Shown here one piece after another: positions 45,502-56,346 of a stretch of DNA of 64,000 bases. Both the position numbers and the translations under genes were made by a program. A model generated the notes under the pieces. The model ran no database searches. It was not told where the DNA came from and saw nothing but the letters and a program-made list of their open reading frames with translations. Each line of letters begins with the position of its first letter. Positions within the stretch are counted from its first letter, which is position 1. Origin of the DNA: Alligator mississippiensis (taxonomy: Eukaryota > Chordata > Crocodylia > Alligatoridae). Location: the NCBI RefSeq assembly GCF_030867095.1, contig NC_081835.1, forward strand, positions 47,847,892-47,911,891, written 5' to 3'.

Positions 45502-48299
45502 GTGGGCAAGGAAGGAGCCCCCCAGGGGACACTTGCCTGTCTGTACACAAATGCCAGGAGCTTGGGGAATAAGCAGGAGGAACTCATCCTCCTGCTCAAT
45601 GCAAATAATTATGATGTCAGAGGGATAACGGAGACCTGGTGGGACTCCACCCATGACTGGACCATGGGTATAGAAGGCTATACCCTGTACAGGAGGGATC
45701 GTGTAGAGAAAAGGGGCGGGGGTGTAGTTCTCTATGTTAAGGAAAGCTACACATCCCTGCAAGCCGATATTAGTGACCAGGGTGGACAACTGGAGACCCT
45801 CTGGGTTAAAATCCGTGGGGAACACAGCACAGGGGACACAATGGTGGGAGTCTACTACAGACCTCCCACCCAAAGTCCTGAGCTTGACCAGGAGTTTGCC
45901 CGGGAACTGGCTGAGGCAGCTTGCTCCAGGACCATGGTTGTCATGGGTGACTTCAATTACCCGGACATCTCATGGGAGGATTGCTCAGCAAAATCTGAGT
46001 GGTCGCAAAGCTTCCTCTCATGCATGGATGACCTCTACCTGACTCAAGAAGTCTATGGGCCAATGAAAGGCAAAGCACTGCTCGACCTGGTACTGGCTAC
46101 TGGGGATGACCTAGGTGACGACCTAGTGATTGATGGGAAGCTAGGTGACAGCGACCACAAGCTGATCACCTTCACCATCCATCGAAAAGCTGGCAAGTCA
46201 GTCAGCAACACGGAAGTCCTTGACTTCAGGAAAGCCGACTTTGACAAGCTCAGGAGGCTTGTCAGTGAGGCCCTAAGGGACCATGACCACGGGGAGAGGG
46301 GAGTTCAAGAAGAGTGGTTGCTCCTCAAGGGAGCGATCCTCAAGGCACAAACTAAGTCTATTCCATCTCGGAGGAAAGGCAGCAAGAGGGCACAGCAGCC
46401 CCCCTGGCTCTCCAGGGACCTAGCAGACCTCCTGAGGCTAAAAAGAAAGGCCTACAAAGGATGGAGGATGGGAGTCACCTCCAAGGAGGATTATTCTGCA
46501 CTGGTCCGGTCCTGTAGGGAGCATACCAGGAAAGCCAAGGCTGCAACTGAACTCCAACTAGCTTTGAGCATCAAGGACAATAGAAGTCCTTTTTCAGATA
46601 CGTGGGGAGCCGGAGGAAAAGCAGGGGCAACGTTGGACCCCTGCTGAACCAGATGGGGCAACTGACAACTGACGCCCAGGAAAAAGCCAACCTATTAAAT
46701 AGGTACTTTGCGTCGGTCTTTCATCAGTCCCATGGGACGCCCGTGCCCGCTATGGGACAGGGAAATCCGGGTGAGGGTGATCCCCTGCCCTCCATTAATG
46801 CTGACTTCATGAAGGAACATCTTGAGAAGCTGGATACCTTCAAGTCAGCCAGCCCTGACAATCTTCACCCCAGGGTACTCAAGGAGCTGGCGAGCATCAT
46901 AGCCCAGCCTCTAGCGCGGATCTTTGAAAACTCTTGGCGCTCTGGTGTAGTGCCCGAAGACTGGAAGAAGGCCAATGTGGTTCCTATCTTCAAGAAAGGG
47001 AGGAAAGTGGATCCGGCTAACTATAGGCCCATCAGCCTGACTTCTATCCCGGGGAAGATCTTAGAAAAGTTTATTAAAGAGGCCATCCTTAATGGACTGG
47101 CCGACACCAACATCTTAAGGGATAGCCAGCACGGGTTTGTTGCAGGTAGGTCTTGCTTGACCAATCTCATTTCCTTCTATGACCAGGTGACCTATCACCT
47201 GGACAAGGGAGAAGAGATTGATGTCATAAATCTAGACTTCAAAAAAGCCTTCGATCTGGTATCCCATGATCACCTCTTGGTGAAACTGGCCAGTTGTCGC
47301 CTTGGGTCCACCACGATCCACTGGCTGGAAAATTGGCTCCAGGGTCGGACCCAGAGGGTAGTAATTGATGGAAGTCACTCATTGTGGTGTCCTGTGACCA
47401 GTGGGGTCCCCCAAGGCTCTGTCCTTGGACCCATACTGTTCAACATCTTCATTAATGATGTGGACACTGGAGTCAGAAGCGGACTGGCCAAGTTCACCAA
47501 TGACACCAAACTTTGGGGCAAAGCATCCGCACCAGAAGACAGGCGGATGATCCAGGCTGACCTGGACAGGCTCAGCAAGTGGGCGGATGAGAATCTGATG
47601 GTGTTCAACGCCGATAAATGCAAGGTTCTCCACCTTGGGAAGAAAAACCCGCAGCATCCTTGTAGGCTCGGCAGTGCTACGCTGGCTAGCACTATGGAAG
47701 AAAGAGACTTGGGGGTCATCATTGACCACAAGATGAACATGAGCCTGCAATGCGATGCTGCAGCTAGTAAAGTGACCAAAATGCTTGCTTGCATCCATAG
47801 ATGCTTCTCAAGCAAATCCTGGGACGTCATTCTTCCCTTGTACTCGGCCTTGGTGAGGCCGCAGCTGGAGTACTGCGTCCAGTTTTGGGCTCCACAATTC
47901 AAAAAGGATGTGGAGAAGCTTGAGAGAGTCCAGAGAAGAGCCACGCGCATGATCAGAGGTCAGGGAAGCAGACCCTACGATGACAGGCTGAGAGCCCTGG
48001 GGCTCTTTAGCCTGGAAAAGCGCAGGCTCAGGGGTGATCTGATGGCCACCTACAAGTTTATCAGGGGTGACCACCAGTATCTGGGGGAACGTTTGTTCAC
48101 CAGAGAGCCCCTAGGGATGACGACTAGGTTGAACGGTCATAAACTACTACAAGATCGTTTCAGGCTGGACATAAGGAAGAATTTCTTTACTGTCCGAGCC
48201 CCCAAGGTCTGGAACAGCCTGCCACTGGAGGTGGTTCAAGCGCCTACATTGAACACCTTCAAGAGCAAACTGGATGCTTATCTTGCTGGGATCCTATGA
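45502..48299 (+). pseudogene. CR1 ORF2: AP endonuclease plus reverse transcriptase, frameshifted
   Basis: The first frame (45502-46647) holds the AP-endonuclease: NARSLGNKQEEL, ITETWWDSTHDW, VYYRPPT, VVMGDFNYPDI and a final GDSDHKLI, all expected motifs. Near 46585 a loss of one base shifts the rest into the frame open from 46602 to 48299. That frame carries RT blocks PEDWKKANVVPIFKKG, LDFKKAFDLVSHDHLL, SGVPQGSVLGPILFNIFIND and the CR1 C-terminal domain (DIRKNFFTVRAPKVWNSLP). The catalytic FADD motif reads FTND here, with the first aspartate replaced, so the copy would be inactive even without the frameshift. Otherwise it is intact over about 930 codons, which indicates recent insertion. Confidence 0.9.
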
Positions 48300-48391
48300 C
48301 CCCAGCTGACTTCCTGCCCTTTGGGCAGGGGGCTGGACTCGATGATCTTCCGAGGTCCCTTCCAGCCCTAATGTCTATGAAATCTATGAAA

Positions 48392-50066
48392 TATCATTAT
48401 CTACCGCCAGTGTTCTAAACAGATGGCATGTAAAGCCAGTGATGCTAATGGGCACTTGTACACACCACAGGTTTTAATCCTCATTAAATTAAATAGGTTT
48501 ATAAAATTTAAACTTGTTTATTTTGGAGTGTCACACCAGCGTTTGCCCAAAATTTTTTAACAAATTAAGCCTGGTACCACGCTTTTTGCCCTGTACAAAG
48601 GCCCAATGGTTTCATGTAAGCTTGTTAGCTTTTACAGTCTTGCTGCTTTGTTTCACCATACACTGCTATAGGAAACTGAAAATCACTTGCTTTGCTTTCT
48701 CTTTAGTGTGGTATCTAGCTGTGTTGCATCGGTTTTAATCCTGTTGTATCATATTGTTCTAATCCCTGTTGTTTCTTTCTACTTTAGACATTTCAATCAC
48801 CTTATTCACTAGAACAGAGTAGACATGACTGCCCTGTATGATTGTGAGTTATGGGTAGGCTTACTTCACCCAGAAGTAGTGTGGTTTGTTTGTGATTACA
48901 TCCTTTTTTTGCTCCCTAGTGGCTCATGAGTTACTGTATGGACCATCTTGGGAACTCCCCTTCTGCTTATCCATTCCTATCTGTTTCTTGTGTTATGTTG
49001 AGAAACCTACTTGAAATGGTATCATGGATATGCTGCTTAAACACCACAGCAATAGTAACTGATTAGACATGAATCAGAAAAAGATGGTGTGTGAACTTGA
49101 AATTGCATTTGCTAGTTATGATGGCTACATAATAATTTCTTGAAATGCACTGGCTCTCAACACAGTGAACCAAATTGATCCCATAATTGAAGCTTTGTGG
49201 CTGTACATATATACTGGGCGGTGGAATTTTAACTCTTATGTTTAGTATGACTAGGTGTGTCCTAATTTCTGAGATTCACCACAGTGATCAAGTTTCATGA
49301 TGCACACAAACAACAAATTTTAATAAAAAAAGAATGACTAGGGACATAGGCATCTAAAAGGAGAACTCCAAACGTTTCTGTTTTAACTGCATTGTTGTGG
49401 AATTTGTTCTCTCCAGTTGCACTCTACCATAGTAACAGTGCAAACAACTTGTCATGGCATGGGCTAACCCCAAGTCATGGTGAATCATGTTGGAGTTCTG
49501 TTTCCACATCCATTCCCCTACAAGCCATTGTCAGCTAGTCTAAGTGGAAATAAAATAGGAAGAACTACCAACTTTGACTCCTAATTGTGCAGAACTCAGT
49601 TGCCCATCTGCTCAGCAACTGACTGCCCTGTACAACTGGTTGTCCATTGAATAGAGGATCTGATATGGTTTTGGTTCTCCACTTCAAAGCCCTCCATGAG
49701 CCTTGTTACTCTCTATGTTAATGAACTTCATACTCTGTGCCCAGGCAGCAGACTGTCCTCTACTTAATACAAATGGCTTAATACACGAAATAGTGAACTT
49801 TGTGCTTCCTAATGAAAAGCAGAATTGCAAAAGAGAGTTTCCCACACTGTTGCCACTCCTTGTCTCAAAAACCCAACTCCAATCAATATCTAGGAATGAC
49901 CATTACTAAATACTTGGAATTCCACATGAAACTGAAAGCTTGCATGGCAGCATTCCTCGCACGCTCTTCGAGGCAGACAGAATTTCATTATGTTGGAGAA
50001 AGATAGCCAAAATGCAGTATCTCAGATACATTCCTCTTGAGCTCCCCTTGCAAGCCCCCAGTTGGT
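48392..50066. other. No recognised feature
   Basis: AT-richer sequence without a recognised repeat or exon; presumed intron of the Rieske oxygenase gene. Confidence 0.5.
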
Positions 50067-50074
50067 GTGGATAT

Positions 50075-50868
50075 TAGGGGTGTGCAAAGCAGGCCCTATT
50101 GGATTCGGATTCAGCCTGAATCGGGGACAGTGATTTGATTCATTGATTTGGATCACTGTTCCTGATTCGATTTGGCTGAATCCAAATCTGAACATTTAGC
50201 GCTGATTCAGAGAATCAGCAATTTGGCCATAGACACAGCTTAAACTTTTTTTTCTACATACCTCGAGGTACCAGTGCAACTTGTGAAGACTTCAATAGTG
50301 GGGTGGATGGAGCATCCCACAGGAGTGCGGGGGGGGCCTCCACGTGTTTGGCAGCGAACCCAGAAATGGACCGGAACTACTTCCGGTCCACTTCCGGGTC
50401 TGCCCAGGAGTGCACTGGGGGCCCCCCAGCTTGGCAATCGGCTGTGAGGGGACTCCGGGTGCCCCCACCCAGATCCAGGAGGCACCAGTTGCCGACCTGG
50501 GGCAGGGCTCAGCGTGCTCTCCAGTGGACCCAGAAGTAGACTGGAAGTGCTTCTGGTCCACTTCTGGGTCTGCTGCTGAGCACACTGGGGGGCCCCCCAT
50601 GCTCTTGTCGGACACTCCATGCACCCCAGCATCGCAGCATTCATGAGCTACCTGCTACCTAGAGGTACGTAGAAAAAACACTTAAAGCTGTGTCTACGTC
50701 AAAATCACTGGATCTTTCTGAATCTTCCTGAATTGATTTGGAGGGTTCCGATTTGATTCGGAGAGATTAAAGGGTCCTCTGATTCAATCTGGATTCAGAG
50801 ATTTGGCCACCGAATTGGGCCGAATCTTTGCCAAATCGAATCGGGGACCGAAGCTTCATACAGCCCTA
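50075..50868. mobile_element. Non-autonomous hAT element, 'gattcgg' family, copy B
   Basis: A 794-bp element flanked by perfect 8-bp target duplications, gtggatat (50067-50074 and 50869-50876). The ends are TAGGGGTGTGCAAAG and the complement TAGGGCTGTATGAAG. The subterminal zones consist of gattcgg/gaatcg variants. Two internal palindromes centre on ggaactacttcc (about 50373) and ggaagtgcttct (about 50545). It has the same family structure as copy A at 14181. Confidence 0.88.
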
Positions 50869-51106
50869 GTGGATATATTCACAAGATGTGGGGTGCTGTC
50901 CAGGCAGCTGCAGAAGAAGGTGAGACATTGATGTGCTGACAGAACTGCAAGCTGTCCTTGTACAACCTCAGTTTCATCAATCCTAGCTGGCTTACTCTGC
51001 TGCATGAGTGCCTGGAAAAGTTAAGTACTTACGAAGAGAACAACTGCTCATTTGGATAACGGGAGATTCTAGTAGCATGTGTTTGGGAGTGAAAGAGATT
51101 CTAGAG

Positions 51107-52185
51107 CAGGGGTAGGCAAAAGATGGGCTGGATTTGGCCCGCTGAGGGATTTTATGCAGCCCAGGGTAGATCCCTCAGTCTTGCCTGGCCCACAGGCACT
51201 TAGTGGGACTGGGGCAGCTGAATGGCAGCCCCGGTGGCAGTGGCTCCTTCTGGCTGCCACTGCCAGACCTAGCCCTGCTGCCTGGGCACTCCAGCTCATC
51301 TGCCCTGTACCCACTACTGGGAACAGGACCCATGCAGGCAGGGTGCTTGGTTGGGTGGCTGGGATGGGGCTCCGGGCTGACATCCGGGAGTGAGACAGGC
51401 AGGTGGGGCCAAGGAGACCCCGGGATCTTGGGGCAGTGACAGTGTGGGGCTGGGGCCCAGGGCAAAGCTGTGGTTTGCTGCCCAGATGCCCTTGTGAGGA
51501 GTGTGGGTTCTGCAGGCAGGGGCATGCCAGGAGCAGATTGCGGCTTTGCTCTGGCCAGGCTCCATACTGTCACCACCCCAAGATACTGGCCCCAGCCCCA
51601 GACAGTTTCCCACCTGTCTGCAGCCCCATCATGTCTGCCTGGCTGCGTGCCCTGCCTGCATGGCTCCTGGCTGGTCTCCAGGGTGACTCTGGGATCGTAG
51701 GGCAGTGACAGTGCAGGGCTGGGGTCAGGGCCTGGCAGAGGGCAAGACCTGGTTCTGTGGGCAGGGACATGCAGAGAGTTCATCATGGCTCTGCCCTGGC
51801 CCTGTGCTGCCACTGATCTGCGATCCCAGAGGCTTCATGGAGACCGTCTGGGAGCTGTGTGGGCAGGGTGCACGGCCAAGTGGACGGGGAGCTGTATGTG
51901 GGGCCGGGACTGGGATCTTGGGGCAGTGACAGCGCAGGGCCGGGGCAGGATCACGATCCACTCCCTGCACACCCTTGCCCATCACAGGGGCATGTGGGCA
52001 GTGGATTGGAGCTCTGCCCTGGTCTCCATGACACTGCTCCCTGCCCACCCATCGCCCCATCTCACAAAGGGTGTTTTGGTGAGCTGTTGCACTGAAGGGG
52101 AGGGGTTGCAGTGCTGACCTGGCCCATGACAGCTCAGCAAAGCTCCCTATGTGGCCTGTGGGCCCAAATAATTGTCCACCCCTGT
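51107..52185. mobile_element. hAT-type element with internal inverted and direct repeats
   Basis: The ends CAGGGGTAGGCAAAA and TTGTCCACCCCTG form hAT-like terminal repeats. The flanking 8-mers, ttctagag (51099-51106) and ttttagag (52186-52193), differ by one base. Inside, gggatcttggggcagtgaca recurs at 51422, 51691 (two changes) and 51912, with inverted copies between them (for example ctgtcaccaccccaagat, 51568), giving nested hairpins. There is no transposase. Confidence 0.85.
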
Positions 52186-52193
52186 TTTAGAGG

Positions 52194-53217
52194 CAACTGT
52201 GTGGTGATTGCTCTTTTAAGCACTGTTATCTGATCTTGGTCAGGTGTCTGTTTAGGAGCTGAGGCTCTCTAATTTCAGCTTGCTGTTGGTGCCCTTTTTA
52301 TTTGTTGCTGGAACTTGACTTGGGTGAAATTTTTTAGCCCCCCCAAAATAAATTGACATCAAAACATTTTGCAAATTTATTTTGACTTTGCTCAGTTATT
52401 CGGGGGGGGGGGGGAAGCAAATAATATGAACCTTGAACAGAGATCAAATTTGTCAGCCTGACAGTGCCTCTTTCACACCTTAGGCACAAGATGTGGGGGA
52501 AGCATTCACTAACCAAGGGTAAATAAATGGTTTTAAGTACTTGACAAAATTCCAGCAAATAGATCACACAAAGATTTTCTTTTAAATAGCTGTGGAATGG
52601 GGTCACAAGCTATTTTCATTCATTGGAAAACTTAAATCCCCAGTTGCATCATTATGACATCAAAGTTCCATGATATATTATAACTGTCAATTATATCTTT
52701 TCACATAGAGGACTGCTACTGGGAGCTTTGAATTTCAATCTCTCTCTAGTTCCCTGTCACTTCATATCATAGGAACTTTTCTAAGAGCTAGTAATTATTG
52801 GTTTTCTCTAAACCAGAAGGGTAATACAGTTGCTGGTGCCTCCTTAATAGCAGTCTGATGGTTAGGTTGTCCCTGCAGCCCCTCTGCCCTCTTGACATGG
52901 TCAAAGAGAGAGCAGTTCTGCTAGATGGCTGACACATACTGATGGGTGGATATTGAATGACAGTCAGGCAAACCTGTACATGTTTACTAATAATGCTATC
53001 TTAATAACTCAAAAATATTCACCATGTTGCCATCTCCTTTGGAGCAGCTGTCTGTCCTGGTGCCAAGAACATGCCTGGCATGCTGTCAGCATCTCCAGGT
53101 ACAGGAGTTACTGAGCATTATCTTTGTCATGAAAACTTCCAGCAACAAATATTCTATTCTTTGAAGACGTTATAAAAGAGATAAAGTATCATTATAGCCA
53201 TTTTATGGGGAAATGGT
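52194..53217. other. No recognised feature
   Basis: A poly-G run lies at 52403-52415. No exon or repeat was recognised. Confidence 0.5.
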
Positions 53218-53221
53218 GGCA

Positions 53222-55055
53222 TAGAGTCATAGAGAAGTAAGCTGAAAGGGACCTCCAGAGGTCATCTAGTTCAATGGTTCTCAACCTTTACTACCTTACG
53301 TACCCCCTGCTGATCAACTCCTCAAAAGTGAAACCGAAAGTCCCACTGTGGCACTTCCGGTTTCGCTGCCACGAGCTGAGTCCCACTTTTTCCATGAAGG
53401 CCCAGGGCAAAGCAGCCTGTGCGGGGCCTCCCTCCCTGTCCACTGGCACACTGATGCTAGGGAGTGCAAGCCCCAGCACACTGGACATGGTGGGAGGGGC
53501 GGCAGCCAGAACTTCCAGCCTGAGCAGGCAAAGACCAAAATGCAGCACCTACGTAACCCCCTGCCCATGTCTCACGTACCCTCAGGGGTACACGTATGAT
53601 GGGTTGAGAAAAAATGATCTAGTTCAACCCCCCCTGTCTGAGGCAGGATCCTCCCTATCCAAACCATCCCATATAACCATAATCTAAATTCTACAAAGGT
53701 TACCCTCCAACCCTGACACGGCATAGACCTAACACCCTAACCTGCCACAGGTAAAGCAGGGGAACCACAGCAGCTAATGTCCTGCTTCCATAAAATGGTG
53801 TCAGTATACACTCAAGAGGTCCCAGGTAGAGGGCCACATCCCCTGCTGCAGAAGAAGGCAAAAATCCCCAGAGTCTGTACCAATCTGACCATGGGGTAAA
53901 ATTTCTTCCTGAGCCCAAACATGGTGATTGGTCTGACCCTGAGTGGAGGGGCAAGACCCTTTAGTCAGGAACCTCTGGCTTTACTCCTAGCAGGACAGTC
54001 AGTGCACCCCAGTTGAAGTCCTCAGCCTTAGCTTTAGCCAGCATGCCAATGCTTCTGGGGTAGCTTAAAAACCCTGACACACATAGCAGAAAAAGGTGGG
54101 GAGTGGGGGAGGCAGGAACAACCAGTAAAGCCCAGAAGCATGGGAAATACCCATGGTAAAATAGGCATAGCTATGTCTAGATTGTCCCCAACCAGTGGCT
54201 GTCCAATATCTTTGTGAACACCTCCAGCAATGGAGATCCCACAACTTCCCTAAATGGACTGTTTCACTATTCTCACAGTGAAGTTTTTTTCTGGATATCC
54301 AATCTAAATTTACTTTACAACTTCAGCCTGTTGGTCTGCATCCTTCTCTCTGCAGTAAGAGAGAAAAGGTATTTTCCCGCTTCTTTTTGGCAGCCCTTCA
54401 AGTATTTGAAAACTGTTCTCATATCCCCTAAGTGCCTTTCCTGCAAACTGAATATGCCTAACTCCTTCACTCTCTGATTGTAGGACTTGCCTTCCAAGTC
54501 CTTGATCATCTTTGCTTGCTTCTGGACCCTCTCTAACTTCTCCATGTCCTTTTTTAAATGTGGAGCCCAGAACTGCACACAGTACTCCAGATGAGGCCTA
54601 ACCAGTGATGAGCAAACATGCACTATCACCTCCCTTGTCTTGCACCTAATGCTTCCTTTAATGTAGTCCAAAACCACATTTGCCTTTTGTGCAGGTTCAT
54701 CAGACTGCAGACTCATATGGAGTCTATGATCTACCAAGACTCCCAGGTCCTTTTCCAAAGTGCTGCCATCCAGCCAGGTGTCCTCCATTTTACATTTGTG
54801 TTTTTGATCATTCCTCCCAAGGTGCAGCACCTTACACTTGCCCACCTTGAGCTTCATCCTGTTAGCTTTAGCCCAATTTACCAATCTGCTGAGATCCTTC
54901 TGGATTGCTCTCTCATTCTCTGTGTTCTCAAGCCTTCCTGGTCTCGTTTCATCCAGCAACTTGCTTAAGAAGCTTTCTATGCCAGCATCCAAATTGTTAA
55001 TAAACACATTGAACAGCACTGCACCCAGGACAGACCCCTGTGGGGCCTTCTACAG
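53222..55055 (-). mobile_element. CR1-lineage LINE, different subfamily, with nested hAT insertion
   Basis: The minus strand holds the distal RT (LFNVFINNLDAGIESF, the catalytic region decayed to LLDETR, then KCKVLHLGRNDQKHK, LEKDLGVLVDHRL) and the C-terminal part to 54315. A long 3' UTR of nearly 1.1 kb runs to about 53222. The hAT element at 53272-53616 interrupts this UTR. It differs from the 45-kb CR1 by its long UTR and its tail. Confidence 0.88.
53272..53616. mobile_element. Short hAT element nested in a CR1 3' UTR
   Basis: A 345-bp element with ends CAATGGTTCTCAACC and GGTTGAGAAAAAATG and perfect 8-bp target duplications, atctagtt (53264-53271 and 53617-53624). The host sequence reads on smoothly across the site (ggtcatctagtt, then caaccccccc). 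There is no coding capacity. Confidence 0.9.
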
Positions 55056-56346
55056 CTAGCCAAAAGTCACAAACCATATCTCGTACCTCCCAAGAAAGTA
55101 CCTTCATCTCCAGGGTATAATATGAATACGGAAATCTGTGCATTCTGATTGGCTGATGTTACCTTTCAGCCATGTATAGGGTTTCATACACAGTTTGCTC
55201 CTGAGAGCACTGCAAAATGATTATGTAAATCTGACTCTCAGAACCAGCCAGTGCAAGGTTGGGTTGCAAATGAGGAATATGTCAATAACTACCCAGCATT
55301 CCTGCTGTTGAGATTCAGTAAATCAAGCCACCGATTTAAGTTAAAAGGGTTCGCCCTCCCCCCCAAATAAAAAGTCAATTAACTGTTTTGACAGCTACTT
55401 CAGGCACAGTCCTAACTACTACAACAAATGCCAGTTACACAGTCTGCTTAACGATGGAACAAGCACAGCTCACCTACTATAATTTTGCAAGAATTGGTCA
55501 GATATTCTTAATAGGTCCAAGACCTGAGGAAACAGTAGACTTTTTCTGGGCAGCTCCAGCCCACATCCAGTGATCTTACCAGGGAACCCTTCTTTCTTAC
55601 ATTTTCATATCTCCTTACGTTTTTAATGACACCATCAGCTTTTACATCAATTACATTACATCACTATTGCAAAAAATGGTCAGAACTAGCCTGCAGACCC
55701 TCATTTTTAATTAGGACATTTTCCTTATCTTTCCAGGGTAGAGCCACTGAAGATGCCTACTCCATTTCCCATTTCTCTGTCTCTTCCAGGGTTGGTTCCC
55801 TAGAGCAGGACCCATCCAGCCCTCTAATTATGCCTCTTTGAATTGGTTCCATTTTTGTCATTACCCCCCTCCCAAATCCTGTGTTCTGCAATCACAGCTG
55901 CAATTATCCTCCCCATGAGCTGACTGAAACTGCTTGTTAAAGACAGAGCTGTGATGTTCTTTCAGCCAAAGACCTTGGGTGTTTTGCTACTGCAGCTCAT
56001 CTTCCCCTATCTGCATTCTTTTAGCCTAAGGAACCATAACAAAGCGCACAGCACATCTTGTCCTTCTCATGGATACCTTGCTATCATTTGAGCCCCACTA
56101 ACATTGCATGAAACCCTTTCTTTTCTTTTTATTTCTGCCTTATAAACTTTGCTAAAGCTTTATCGGGTAATATGTTGTTATTTAAGCCATATACAAACCA
56201 CATTATGTTTCCTCTACATACCAGACTTGCATTTTACTTGTCCTGTCTAACTATGACTTCCTAATTATTTTAATTATATATTAAGAGTTCCTGTATCCAC
56301 AGTCTGATTTGCTGAGATGATAGGAAATTTTCAGGTGAGAGGCTTT
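55056..56346. other. No recognised feature
   Basis: AT-rich sequence between two CR1 copies; no exon or repeat was recognised. Confidence 0.5.

Larger units (their letters stand above)
44800..48391 (+). mobile_element. Long, nearly complete CR1 LINE
   Basis: The plus strand carries an ORF1 with an esterase-like domain, an ORF2 with endonuclease and RT, and a 3' UTR ending in two tatgaaatc-type units (to 48391). The 5' boundary was not resolved. It is the least damaged element of the window but has at least one frameshift and a changed catalytic residue (see the entries for its frames). Confidence 0.93.

Noticed and set aside
54618..55059. Plus-strand frames in the 53-55 kb CR1
   Set aside because: Antisense shadows of the CR1 ORF2.
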